This document shows, one piece after another, positions 35,331 through 46,778 of a stretch of 64,000 nucleotides of DNA. Below the pieces are notes generated by a model. The model ran no database searches. It was given only the letters and a program-made list of their open reading frames with translations, and was not told the DNA's origin. Numbering within the stretch: the stretch's first letter is position 1; each line of letters starts with the position of its first letter. The stretch spans positions 51,516,907 to 51,580,906 of the forward strand of contig NC_084463.1 of assembly GCF_027409185.1 (NCBI RefSeq), in the 5' to 3' direction. A program made the position numbers and the translations under genes. This DNA is from Cynocephalus volans. Lineage: Eukaryota; Chordata; Mammalia; Dermoptera; Cynocephalidae.

Positions 35331-38296
35331 GAAATAGCTAAAAGGTTCTATCACCTTCAGTACAATAATGGATAGATGCGGTTTAAGTGCATACATTTAT
35401 CTTGTTATTAAATTTAGAAAATGAGGATACAGACTTTCACTGTTGAGGATAATGTTAGTTGTTCAGATTTTATGTCTTTTATCAGTTTGAGAACAGTCTC
35501 CTTTATCTCTACTTCGTTGAATGTCTTTATCAAGAAAGAAAGATGAATTCTGAAAAATGGATTTTCTGCATCTATTTAGAGGGTTATGTGGTTTTGTTAA
35601 TTATAATATTGATAAGATATATAATATTAAATGATTTTTGGCTGTTAGTCAACCTGAAATGAATCCAACTTGGTAATAGGCTATGAGTATTTTTACATGT
35701 TGCTGGACATTGCTTGCTTGTGATTTTTTGGAACATTTTTACATGTACATTTATAACACATATTGGTCAGAATGTTTCTTTTCTTATAAAATGTTTAAAG
35801 ACATAACATTTTTTATAATTGAACCAAGATTATGACTGATAGCCTCTATATCAAGACACAGATTTCTAGAACCTTACACCATTGTGGAACACATATCAAC
35901 ATTTCTACATAACTCAAAAAAAGGTCAAACATGATTTCTTGTTTTGACAAGGTTTCCCATTTAATTCAACTTATCAGACAAATCCAGTTAGTTTTGATGT
36001 CTCTGTTTTATAGATCTTATGAGATGTTCCAGGGTCCTTGGAACATTTCAAAGTTAGTTTAAGTTAAAAGGACTTAATTTTAGAATTTGGTTTTGGGAAG
36101 TTTGTCAAACAACAAATGTTTGAAGCAGTTAATTAAATAGGATCCCAAATCATTATAAAAGAAAATCAAAATGACAAAAAATTTTAAAGCACAAAGCACA
36201 AGAAATTGTCTTCATAAAACACAGAATTAGTTTCCTAGGCCAGTTACCGAAAAGATAAGAAAAAAAAGATACTTACAATTTTCTGTTAAGAGCAGTTAAG
36301 TGCTTTCAGGAAATCTGGTTGTTCCAGCATGGGAGAACAAACTCTAGCTTTACATCAGAGTAGTTTTGATATTAATGCTTAATTTTTAGAAAACCTTCTA
36401 CATAATTTATTTTAAATTTTCATCAATTTTTCTAATTCCTTTCATAAATTTTCCCTTTAGAAACCATTATTCCAACTTACTCAGACTTTCAGTTTCTGTC
36501 CTATACTTCCTGCTTCCTAAATATTCAGTCATTTTACTCTCGTATAGAAATACACTGTACCAAATGTTTTCTCACACAAAAATTATTTCTTTCCTTTTTA
36601 ACCTTCCTAACCACAACTACATCTTCTTAGCCACAGCGTTTTGTACGTCTCCTCTTTTCCTACATATTTGTTTCTTTTTTTTCCTTTTTTCCCCATATAC
36701 TTTATTTTTATTTTTTTCTTTTTAAATCAATGTTAAATTGGCCTCATTTGCCTAAGAAATATATACAAAATGATTTTTCTGTTTTTGGCTGAATACATAA
36801 CTTTAACCTTAAAAATCTCTAGGAAAGACAAATGTAATCCAGTTTGATTACTAAAACCCAGGCAAACTTGTATGTTGATGATTCTAAAAACAATTTTTAT
36901 ACATTCAGGAACCTTAGGATTTAGTAAATGAGCACTTGATTTGTCAGAGGAGATAACCCAAGGCCCAGTCTGAGCCCGGGCCATTTCTATCCATTAGACA
37001 TTTATGGCTTCTCATCCAAAAATTTGGTGTACAAAGTAGTTCCCAAAGGTCTCTAGCAAAGGTTAAAGTCATGAGGAATTAATCTTGGGTTTTCATGAAT
37101 TTTATGAAAAATATCTCCTATTTATCATTTACTCTTTGTAATTTACCCAAAAGGTGAACAAAAATCTTTTTATCTGTTATTAATATTACATGATAATCTT
37201 ATTTAAAAGAAGGAAACAAAGTTTCACTTTTTGTACCAGTGTACTGTTAATTTTAATAAAAACTTATAAACAAATCTATCTAATCTCAGTTAATTTTGAC
37301 CACAGGATTATTATAAATTTTTACAAGTTCTTACAAACACTTTTAAATACCTTTCAACCAGATACATTTTTCTTTTAACAAAAACTACACTATATCTTCA
37401 TGTCTTTTTTAAACTTTACCAAAACATGTTCTACTTTCCTCACATCCTATTTTCTTTAAACATTCTGTATATGAAATCTTATACCTAGCAGTTTTAGTTG
37501 TGTATGTTAAAAAAAATAACTCTTAGTAACCTTAAATTCACAGTGAAAACTTGTGAAGCAAGCAATTTTGAACTGTTTTACGTTACTGTTTATAGATAAA
37601 AGCCATTTCTAATTTCTGAAGAAACATATATTTAATTTTTTAACAGATCCAAATATATTCAGCTTTATTTTTGCATAAAAACAAAACATCAAAGTATATA
37701 AACAGAAACACATAATAACTAATCTTTCAGTATTTTCTCAATAACATGACTTTAAGATTATGAATAACTGAAAAGAATTTTCAAACTATGATGATTTAAT
37801 TCTTAAGAATTTAACCCTTTCATATTTATCTAATTTACTTATATCAAGCTACACACTTATCAAGCAATATTAACTAAGGCTTTTGTGATATTGGACATAG
37901 GCCCCGTTTTGCTAGCTGTCCTGGGTCCCAAATACCCAGGTGGTATTCTTTGCCATGTTGCTTCCAGGAAGGCCACATGGAACTCAAGTTAGAGGGAAGT
38001 ACTAACAAAGATAATGTCTAAAGGATATTGTCTCTCTCAGTATGTCCAGGAGGCAGAGCTGAGATAAGCAGGAGACCATACTGGGTTTTGTCCTGCAGCT
38101 GATGGCCAATGTGCTGTGAATACATTATGTTCTTTGGCCTCACCATGGGCAGCTGTTTAGTCCCCAGGATTCAGAAGCTTTAAACCAGAGACAAGCTAAC
38201 AAAAAGAAATGTGCAGTGTTTTTGGAGAAACCAATCAGAAATTTCTCTTAAATCTTTTATTTCCTAAACAAATTAAGCAAGTAGCAAACATACCAT
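35331..38296. other. AT-rich DNA, probably decayed retroviral internal sequence
   Basis: No coding region can be recognised. The uniform low GC, pyrimidine-rich stretches at 36420-36720 and 37330-37470, and the LTR that follows suggest an old retroviral internal region or another repeat. I cannot name it. Confidence 0.3.
36390..36675 (+). repeat. Unclassified AT-rich repeat, copy 2
   Basis: It is the counterpart of 22540-22835, sharing 'cttcctaaatattcagtcatt' and 'accttcctaaccacaactac' with small changes. A weaker third relative may lie at 37330-37470. Confidence 0.5.
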
Positions 38297-38714
38297 TGTA
38301 ACAGGAAACACTGAACATTACCAACACCATCTTAGGTCAGACTACCCCCCTGTGCATGAGAAACCATTGACCTTCTCATAAAAACAAAAACTGTTGCATA
38401 GAAAGCAGAACCATACACAGTGAACCATTACATAGAAGCAAGAACCATACACAATAAAAATGTTTATGCTTGATTGCTTTAACTGCTCACTTTGGCTTCT
38501 GTAACCTAGCTATCTAGCTTGCTTTGTGCACCTGAACAAACCCATGTGCCAATTGGATGTGGTTTTTGTCTTTATAAACTCCACCAGACCAAGGCTAGCT
38601 GCTGCTGTCCCACCAAAATACATAGGGGAGGCAGTTGCCAGGTGGTTAATAAAGACTCTGTTAAAATTCTTAATTAAGTGTTTGGTTCCTTTCCTGGGTG
38701 AAAACCACACAACA
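38297..38714 (+). repeat. Probable solo LTR, class I type
   Basis: It begins 'tgtaacaggaaac' and ends 'ccacacaaca'. A TATA-like 'tttataaactcc' (about 38572) and an AATAAA signal (about 38648) are in the order of an LTR promoter and poly(A) site. Flanks ccat and ctat could be a 4-bp target duplication with one change. A 35-bp stretch ('gaaccatacaca') is duplicated at 38397-38455. Confidence 0.55.
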
Positions 38715-38904
38715 CTATAAAATGTGTTGACCAAAAGACAAATATAGGCAAAAAGGTTTAATTCAAATCCTGAAAACGTATCTATTTTATCAATGATTTT
38801 AAAAACTAATGTCACACAAACTCAGAAAGCATTTATGCTTATCCATTCAACGAGAGTGCGTTATTTATAAGTTAATTTGGTAACATGCAGACAATACTGA
38901 AAGA

Positions 38905-39270
38905 AAGTGAGCTGAGATGCTGGTTACTGTTCAAGCTTTATGAAGGAAAGAAATCTGCTGGGCTGTGCTCAGAGTGGCAGGCAACCCGGGGCTGCCCTGA
39001 AAATGGTGGACAGCACCAGGTGTGGGGGTGGTAGAACTTATATAGTGTGCAAAGAACTGCCTGATACCATCAAGGAGGATCATTATGCTAATGTGGATTA
39101 GGGTAGAGAACTGTATCCTTGTGGAAGCAAAAGGGGTTTCTGTTTAAGTCAGGAGGCTTCTCATACAGGGAAGGGGGAAGGGGAGCAGAGGAGGTGGGTG
39201 GCACCTTTTGTACTCAGGCTTGTCTAAAGTGGTGCTGGTTATGTTGCAGATCTATTAAATACAAACACAT
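38905..39270 (-). repeat. LTR fragment related to the 42.5-43.06 kb LTR
   Basis: The plus strand 'ctggttactgttcaagcttt' and 'ctgctgggctgtgctca' match the R-U5 end of the antisense LTR at about 42560-42620. A poly(A)-signal-like CATAAA and a TATA-like sequence (about 39040) are on the minus strand. Confidence 0.5.
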
Positions 39271-39475
39271 GTATGGGCATGAACATGTAGATAAAACATA
39301 CAGCTTAAATATGTATATATGACGATATTAAAACACAGAAAAAAGAAGAAAATTACAGGTTTTTAAAAAAATGTTAATAAGGAGATAAAATAGAAACTCA
39401 CTAGTTTAAAAGGACAGTTGGATTTAAATCCTGTTTGTAAATGTCAAAGCTTAACTGAAAGACCTCATGTTTTAG

Positions 39476-39618
39476 GGCCGACCCCGTGGCTCACTTGGGA
39501 GAGTGCGGCGCTGGGAGCCCAGCAGCGCTCCCACTGCGCGTTCGGATCCTATATAGGGATGGTTGGTTTGCTCACTGGCTGAGCGTGGTCACAAAAAAGG
39601 ACAAAAAAAAAAAAAAAA
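39476..39618 (+). repeat. Dimeric tRNA-Ile-derived SINE (CYN-like), recent
   Basis: Unit 1 has 'gtggctcacttgggagag' (A box) and 'gcgttcggatcct' (B box); unit 2 begins near 39561 with 'ttggtttgctcactggct'. It ends in an A run. A perfect 15-base target duplication (gacctcatgttttag) lies at 39461-39475 and 39619-39633. The perfect duplication indicates a fairly recent insertion. Confidence 0.85.
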
Positions 39619-39877
39619 GACCTCATGTTTTAGAGAATGCAAAGTAACAGGTTTACATTAGAAAAGCACAAAGAGTGCAAGTCTTTTCAAGTAACTTGGG
39701 TGTGTTAAAAGAGACACAGAAAATAGATTTTGAAAAAATGGATGTCAAGATCAAATAAAATCATATAACTCCACCATAGTGTTTTGAGGAAATACATAGA
39801 TAAGCCTAGAAGAAAATTTAGAATTCTGTTCAAAATAATCAGTTAAATACTATATAATTGTATTCGAGATCATCTAG

Positions 39878-40438
39878 TGTAAGAAATAATCTAAGTGATT
39901 CATTTCCAGGAATGACTTATCTGAGGGTGTTTTGACTGATTCAGGCCCAGCCAATAGTTGTCTGACTGGTCCAGCCCATTCCCAGAGGATCTCTGAACAG
40001 ACAGAGATCTCCATGAGATCGTGATGTTACTAGTTCCTATTGTTTTCTTCAAACAGATAGAGCTCTGCTTGATACAGTAATTAGTTACTAGCACCCATTG
40101 TTTTCTTCATTCGCTAGTGTTTCTCCTTTCACAGGGCTTAAGTAGGCTTTTTTCATGTGCTTGTCCTGAGCCCCTAGACCAAGGAATTCCTTGCAATGTG
40201 AAAATAAATATTAGGCATTGTTTGGGAAGATTATGCAGCCTGTATTACTCAGCCAATGAGGAAGTAGGAGAGCGACTTGTGTACTAGAGAATAAATTGCT
40301 TGCTATAGCCCTTTTCCATGTGCCTGTCCCATTCACAGACATCCAGACCTGCAAGGCCATTATTAAAATCTCACTTTGCTGTACCTTGTGTCTCCATGTC
40401 CATCCTTTGACATCGGATGGGTGAGGGCATTTTTCACA
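39878..40438 (+). repeat. 5' LTR of the provirus
   Basis: 561 bp, starting TGTAAG and ending TTTCACA. It aligns with 44728-45158 except for about 130 bp near the front. A 58-bp direct duplication starts at 40026 and 40084 ('gttactag' then 'attgttttcttca'). An 8-base perfect inverted repeat lies at 39988-40009. 'attattaaa' near 40360 is a likely poly(A) signal. Confidence 0.85.
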
Positions 40439-40440
40439 AT

Positions 40441-40460
40441 TTGGGGGCTTCATCCAGGAT
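40441..40460 (+). other. Primer-binding site, tRNA-Pro-like
   Basis: Just after the LTR the sequence 'tgggggcttcatccaggat' matches the tRNA-Pro primer site of gammaretroviruses with three changes. Confidence 0.7.
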
Positions 40461-40931
40461 CTCTACAACTGCTCATCTGGAACCTGGATAGAGGGTGTGA
40501 TGCATCCCACCCAATTTTGGGTTCCATTCTCTTTTTGGGTGCCCCAGCTTCTCGCAGGACAACAGGTACACCCTAGACTCTTATTCTGAGGATGGCAGAA
40601 GTGATGCTTGGGGAAAAAAGCAGGCACCATGGCAACCAGGCAACCTTGTGCATGAGCCAAGGTAGGAAAATGGACTTTAAGTACTACCTATGTGGTTGGG
40701 TATTTTCAGAGGCCTAGCATATGGCTGAGACATATCCTAGATATGAAACAAGTGTGGAGTCTCGATTCATGGTTCCTTTCTCTCTTGAGGGAAGTGGCCG
40801 GAGATGACCAAAGTGGGTCCTGATGTGTACAAGAAACCTACAGTAAGTGGGAGGTTGACTACCTCAAGGAGTCCTGACATGTGTAAGAAACCTCCAGTAA
40901 GGGGGCACTGAGTACATGAGAAAACTCAGAT

Positions 40932-42462
40932 TTGGGGAACACTTATTTTAAAACAAGAATGGGAAGTAAGAATTATAGGCTTAGGGAAAAAAGGAAGGGA
41001 AGAATTGAGTTTCTGCCCATCATTCCCTCAGATAGTCACCTGGGGGGATTATTAAAGGACTGGGAGAGGAATTTCCAGACAAGGACCAAGGAAAGTGAGA
41101 CAATGATTAAGTACTGTTGTTTTATTTGGACCAAGGAGCCAATTCATAAACCTTCAGTCTTCTGGCCACAATTTGGCTGAGAGGAGAACTGGGTCTGTCA
41201 GGCCCTCATCCTCTATGTTAACAATAAATCACAATCCTCCCAGGCAGAAAAGGACTATGCTCTGTGTTGGCTACCAGGAGGAACTCCCATGTTTCCTCTT
41301 AAAATTTGGGAAGGAAACCCCAAGAAAGAATGCTGGAACCCACTGTCCTGCCTTCCTCCTCCTTATGCAACACTGAATGGGAGACAAGAAGGCCCTAGAC
41401 AGACCGAATGTTCAGATACTGAAGCAAAGTCCAAACCCTCGGTCACTGTGATTCCATATCCTAGCCTAAGGAAGAAATTAGAACAATGTAAGAAAGATCT
41501 TAAAATTTCCCCCCTCCCTTTGGGGGACTCTAAGGAAACCTCCAAAATGTTTCCCCTTAGTAAAGTCCCCATGGTCCAAGGAGAGATTGGATTTGTGAAT
41601 GTCCCCCTCATGAGTAGCAAAGTTAGAAACTAATAAAGGAAATGAAATCATTATTAGAAGACCCTCTCTGTCTGGCAGACCAGCTTGACCAATTCTTAGG
41701 GCCCAGCTATTGCACTAGGGTCGAAATGATGTCTATAATTAACATCCTCTTTACAGGGGAAGAAAGAGGAATGACTAGGAAGGCAGTTCATTTGTGAGAG
41801 ACAACACCCTTCCAGACTGGGGTCCATTCCATGGAACAAAAGTTCCCCACTTTGGATCCCAAATGGGATAATAATGATCCCAGAGATAGGGCCCAAAGGC
41901 AAGACCTCAGAGAATTAATCACCAAAGGAATTAAAGAATCCACCCCAAGGTCACAAAATGTTTCTAAGGCCTGTGATATTCAACAAGAAAGAGAGGAAAC
42001 TCCCTCTGCCTTTTTGCAGAGGCTCAGAGACCACATGAGGAAATACTTTGGGTTAGACCTGGAAGACCCAATAGGACAGGGTCTCTTGAAAATTAGTTTT
42101 GTAACTAAAAGTTGGCCTGATATTACTAAAAAGTTATAGAAATTAGATAGTTGGAACAAAAAACCTACTGAGGAACTACTCAGGGAAGCCCAAAAAGTGT
42201 TTGCGATGAGGGAAGATGAGAAACAGAAACAAGTGAAGATCATGGTATCCACAGTAGAAATAATGGTTAGAAATAATATGGAATCAAACCCTCCTCACTG
42301 GGGATGAAAGAACCCTAGATTACAGACAAGAGACCAAAGGGGCCCTCATGGAGAAAAACCTCAAGCTAGCAATGGGTGCTATAAATGTGGGAAATCTGGT
42401 CATTTTAATAGAGATTACCCCAAATGGAAAAAGAAAGAAAAGATGATACCCTTATGAGCTTT
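40932..42462 (+). pseudogene. gag remains (matrix, PPPY, capsid, nucleocapsid)
   Basis: Gag builds the particle. An ATG at 40932 opens MGN, a myristoylation-type start, followed by a matrix-like 'WTKEPIHKPSVFWPQFG'. A PPPY late-domain motif is at about 41351-41362. A capsid major-homology-like part ('EETPSAFLQRLRDHMRKY') is at 41995-42048. A CCHC zinc knuckle at about 42369-42410 has Tyr instead of its last Cys. In-frame stops occur at 41180, 41633 and 42139, among others. The copy is dead. Confidence 0.75.
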
Positions 42463-42499
42463 GACAAGGATTAAGGTGGTCAAGGGTTCCCTTTGATAA

Positions 42500-43059
42500 G
42501 GTCCTCCCAGGAACACTTGATAAACTTAAGGGTGGAACCTGAAAGAATATGAGCCAAAATGCTGGGTACCATTCAGGCTTTATTAAAGGAGGAAAAACCT
42601 GCTGGGCTGCACTCAAAATGGTGGGACAGGCAGCTAGGAGGAGTGCATATGCTTATATGGGTTGGTGGGCATGAAAAACGTGGCTGGGGAGGGGGAGGGA
42701 GTGCTGGTGTGTGGGATCAGGTCGACTGTGGGTCCAGGTGTGGTGAGTAGGGGTGACATAGTCAAGATGGGAGGTACCTCTAGGTGAGAGGAGAAGGGTC
42801 CTTTGCTTGGGAAACCATGAGGTAGAGGTTTTTCTGTTTCGAAGAAACCACCGTAGGGTAAAAGACTGGTGGCCATTTCTACTCAATATGGCGCCAGTCA
42901 CGTCCATGATGACGTCAGTCATATCCAAGGTGATGTGACCACGTCCAAGTTGGCCCCTATCGCATCCGTGATGACGTCAGTGACGCCACCACATCCAAGA
43001 TGGCACCAGCCATGTCCAAGATCTATCAGAACCTAAGTAAGAAGGGGCAAATTTTGACA
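42500..43059 (-). repeat. Antisense solo LTR with CRE repeats, inside the provirus
   Basis: On the minus strand it begins TGTCAAAATT at 43059, has a TATA-like 'catataagc' at about 42650 and an AATAAA at about 42580. The upstream part holds two perfect TGACGTCA octamers (42910-42917, 42972-42979), several related half sites, and YY1-like 'gccatcttgga'. The 3' edge (about 42480-42530) is unclear. Confidence 0.65.
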
Positions 43060-43129
43060 CAGGAAAAACCAAAGATCAATTTCTTAAAAACTCTATACTG
43101 GCCATATCCTCTACTTTGCCTTCCCTCAG

Positions 43130-43425
43130 CTTAAAAGGGCTTCTTGCTTATTCCCTGTCCCTTGGATTCACACTCCCTCATTTCCGTCCTGGTGACCTGG
43201 TGTTGACCAAGACCTGAGAGGAGGACAATCTTCAGCCAAGCTGGGAATGTCCCTACCAGGTGCTGCTCACTACTGAGACTTCTGTGCAAATGGCTGAAAA
43301 AGGGTCGACTAGGATCAAGGGACTAGAGACCTCACATGCAGAACACAAGAAACCTAATGATCGGTGGGAAATATGTGGGCCCATGGGAGAGTCTTTAAGG
43401 GTAATTTTAAGAAAGGTCCCTTAAA
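43130..43425 (+). pseudogene. Integrase C-terminus (all that is left of pol)
   Basis: The pattern 'RPGDLVLTKT', then 'LQPSWECPYQVLLTTETSV' is the C-terminal DNA-binding part of a gammaretroviral integrase. At least one stop interrupts it. The upstream pol domains are absent. Confidence 0.65.
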
Positions 43426-43479
43426 TTTTGGGTTGGGTCCAAACATGATGGATTTTAACATGGGTAAGCTTGGGGCAAT

Positions 43480-44708
43480 CTTTCCAAGTGATTCATATAG
43501 GAGATTACTGCCTGAGGCAACTGCCTAAATTAATTATCAGCATAACAAAGACCTCAATGTGATGCATGTCACATCCTCTCAATGTGATGCATGTCACATC
43601 CTCTCCTGTGGTAATTTAGAAAATCAGAGACAGACTCTGGAGATTGAAACAGGATATGGGGATATAAATGCCTGGGTAGAATGGGTTAAATTTTCTGTGC
43701 GTGTATTGAGGAAGAGCGATTGCTACACATGCGCTATAGGATGGACACACTTCCTCCTTGTTGGGATACAGATCCAACTGGAATGTGCTGTATGATGGGT
43801 CTATACCAAGGCAAGGATGCACGGGGGAAATGAACCTTGCAGAATCCTGTCATTGCTTTTCCCTGCACTGTGAAGGTCAGATCCAAAGGTCATCCCTTCC
43901 TTCTCCGTAGGTGTGGTAAATCATTCCTCTGGCCTCTCCAGGCAGGGGGGAAATATTCAATAAACCCATAGGAGATCTATCAATTTGTACCCACATTCTA
44001 AATGTCTTTGGTGGGTCAAATTACAACTATTCCAACTTCCACAACCCCCAAGTGGATGTTTGACCATACTGTGGAAGGAAAAACCTGCATGGTTTATTGC
44101 CAGCCAAATGGACTGTAACTTCTGCTTTAGTCCAACTGGCAATTCCATTCACCTTGGAATTTCATCTCACAGCTGAAAATTATAGTGTTCATCCTTGAAA
44201 GCAGAGAGCATTAGAGGGGTCATTTGACTCAAATATATACATGAATTTAATAGGAGTCCCAAGGGGGAGTTTATGTCATGCTAGGAGGAAAATGCTCCAC
44301 CTTTATTCCAAATAATACTGTCCTGGATGGGACCCTCACTAAAGCATTACAAAGGCTCACAGAATTGGAAATGAATTAGCTAAAAATGCAGGCATTAATG
44401 ATCCATTTACTGATTGGTTAGAAGAATGGTTTCAGAAATGGATGGGGCTGGTAGCCTCAGTCCTAAATTCCCTTATAATCGTAGCTAGAATTTTAACAGC
44501 AATCCGATGCTGCCTTACTCCGTGTGTCAGAGGCCTGACACAAAGTTTTATAGAAGCTACAGTTAATAAACAAATGTCCATGACCGATGCCCCAAATATC
44601 CCCACATTGATGGCAGCTTACCTAGACTATGATGAGGAAACCGAACAAATGCTAAGACAATTTGAAGAGAGCCAAAAATACAATGAAAATGGAATCAGTA
44701 ATTTTTAG
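43480..44708 (+). pseudogene. env remains, with TM anchor and tail
   Basis: Several broken frames carry envelope-like features, including a 'CYTCA' motif at about 43720. The final 88 codons (44442-44708) cover a hydrophobic anchor, a cysteine pair and a long acidic cytoplasmic tail. An 18-base word is directly repeated at 43557-43600 ('caatgtgatgcatgtcac'). No functional envelope is encoded. Confidence 0.6.
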
Positions 44709-44727
44709 AAAAGTAGAGGAGGGAATT
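44709..44727 (+). other. Polypurine tract
   Basis: 'aaaagtagaggagggaatt' directly precedes the 3' LTR, the position of the plus-strand primer. Confidence 0.75.
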
Positions 44728-45158
44728 TGTAAGAAAATAGTCTAAGTGATTCACTTACAGAAATGACTTATCTGAGGGTGTTTTACTGAGGTGGTAATTA
44801 GTTACTAGCCACTTTTGTTTTCTTCATTCCCTGGTTTTTCTCCCTTCCCAGGGCTTTAGTGGGCCTTTTTCATGGGCTTGCCCTCAGCCCCCAGACAAAG
44901 TAATTGCATGCAAGGTGGTAATAAATCTTAGGCATCATTTGGGAAGATCGTGCATCATGTAGTATGGTCAGCCTATGAGGAAGTAGGGGGAGGGACTTGC
45001 ACACTAGTGAATGAATTGCTTGCTACAGCCCTTTTCCATGTACCTGTTCCATTCACAGACACCTGGACTTGCAAGGACATTATTAAAGTCTCGCTTCACT
45101 GTACCTCATGTCTCTCTGTCCATCCTTTGTCGTTGGATAGGTGAGGGCATTTCTCACA
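44728..45158 (+). repeat. 3' LTR of the provirus
   Basis: 431 bp, starting TGTAAG and ending CTCACA. It lacks about 130 bp present in the 5' LTR, including one unit of the 58-bp duplication. Remaining parts are clearly homologous but carry many substitutions, so the insertion is old. Confidence 0.85.
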
Positions 45159-45163
45159 TCTAG

Positions 45164-46700
45164 TTAGACATATTGCTTTTAATATGGGCTTTGTTCCTCA
45201 AATGGGTTACTGAGCTAAGGGTTGAGTAAATGAACATGCAGAGCCAAAGCCATTCGACTTTGGGAGCTTCAAGAAGAAGGCAGCAGACAAAAAAGGAGGT
45301 CCAGTCGGCATGTCACGGCTCCATTTTTCATGGGGCCTCAGAGTCTTTGACAAACAAGAAATGCACATAGATTTAAGAAAAAGGAAATATACTCAAACAA
45401 AACCAGAGCTGCAAAGAAACTGAGGACATAGAGCCAGTTAGTAGGCAAAAAGAAAGGAAAAATAGACTATTTCTGGTGGGTGAAGAATCAGACAATATGA
45501 ATATTCACACTAAATGTAGAGCAGAGTTTCTATACCACAGACTAGTCACACAAATCATTTTCATTCTATTAATCAAAATTCTGGAAAAGGAGATAAACAT
45601 TAAACGATTTTCCCCCCCTCTGCTCAGCCAGATCTAGAGTTCAAGACTGGGAGTCTGACAGGTAAGAAAGGCTTACCATTTTGTTCACTTTCAAGTTATG
45701 GTCTCTCTTGGCTATGGATTCCAGAAGAGCAAGGTGGCTTGGGTATCCTGTTTACAGCACCATAACTGTAGGGGCCAAGGGAAGACATCCCCTCCAACAC
45801 CTTGGAGGTTCTCCAAAAAAGTCAGCTGTTGAACACAGCATAATTTTATGTGACATGGGAGCTGTCAGAGTGAAGACTCAGAGATATATGGAAAATTGTC
45901 CATATTTATGCTTAGGTTCTATGAAGCAGGCAGAGCTATGTAGTAATGATCTAATGCTAATACACTGAGTGCAGAAGCCCAGCAAGGCCTGTCTGTTCAG
46001 ATTCCTCTTGGCCTATCTGTGTAGCATTCATTCCTGCAAGGTGTAGGACAGGACTCTTTCTGGAATGGGGGTGTCTTACAATCTAAAATCAGACAAGGTA
46101 GGTCAGAGAAATTCTTTACCGCTTGCTCTAAGACAGAAATGTGAGTGTGGGGGTTGGATTGAGTATATCTAATGACCCACCTTGAGGGAAAAGGATTCTA
46201 GTTACCATGGCTTGCCTCAGTGGAAAGTGAAGCTAAGAGAAAGGAGGGCAGGAGAAGGTCAGAGGGAAATTTTGATTTTGAGGTCTTTAATTTGGGGTAT
46301 CACTTTTTGGGTCCCCAACACAATGGTGAAAAGAAATACCAACTTCTTTTGCTTTAGGTCATCCAATTTGAAGTCTTTCCAGTTACCTAAAATACATCCC
46401 GGGGGTGGGGTTTCTTTTGGGATTCTGGTGGCATTTCCCATCTTTTCTCTGATGACATATTTGTTATCTTATAATCAGGAGGGCCTGTGGCAGTATGGAG
46501 TCTGTGTGACTGGGGATCAATATAGTTGTAAGACCTCTTTTTTTCTCACTTAGAATGGGCATAGAGGAGGAACAGAGTTATTGTTGTGCAAACAAAAGAA
46601 AGCCTGAGCATAAGGGATTTCAGATCATTTTCCATTGTGATTGCAAATGTTGTCTAGGCCTCTCAAATTTCGGTAACCAAAAGTGTCATTTTCTACCCTT
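45164..46700. other. Unassigned DNA, possibly retroviral leader sequence
   Basis: No gene recognised. Frames of up to 123 codons (46182-46553) show no family motif. The composition and the neighbouring LTR-like sequence make an old antisense or sense retroviral leader possible. Confidence 0.3.
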
Positions 46701-46778
46701 TGGCTATTAATAACCAATTTGTATCATGTGGAGGATGTTGACATTAATGAGATAGAAATAAAACACATGTATTTCACA

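Larger units (their letters stand above)
39878..45158 (+). mobile_element. Class I (gammaretrovirus-like) endogenous provirus, defective
   Basis: LTR, primer site, gag remains, a trace of pol, env remains, polypurine tract, LTR. A 5-bp target duplication (tctag) lies at 39873-39877 and 45159-45163. Internal length is about 4.3 kb; a complete element would be 7-8 kb. Protease, reverse transcriptase, RNase H and most of integrase are missing, and an antisense LTR sits in their place. All frames carry stops or shifts, so it makes no virus. Confidence 0.85.

Noticed and set aside
39476..39560. A tRNA-Ile gene
   Set aside because: The cloverleaf is degraded, it is followed by a second half unit and an A tail, and it has a target duplication: it is a SINE.
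40432..40460. Exact tRNA-Pro primer site implying a recent provirus
   Set aside because: The site has several changes and the LTRs differ by many substitutions and a 130-bp indel, so the insertion is old.
44442..44708. Functional envelope or captured syncytin-like gene
   Set aside because: Only the anchor and tail are open; the rest of env is broken and no signal peptide or cleavage region is intact.
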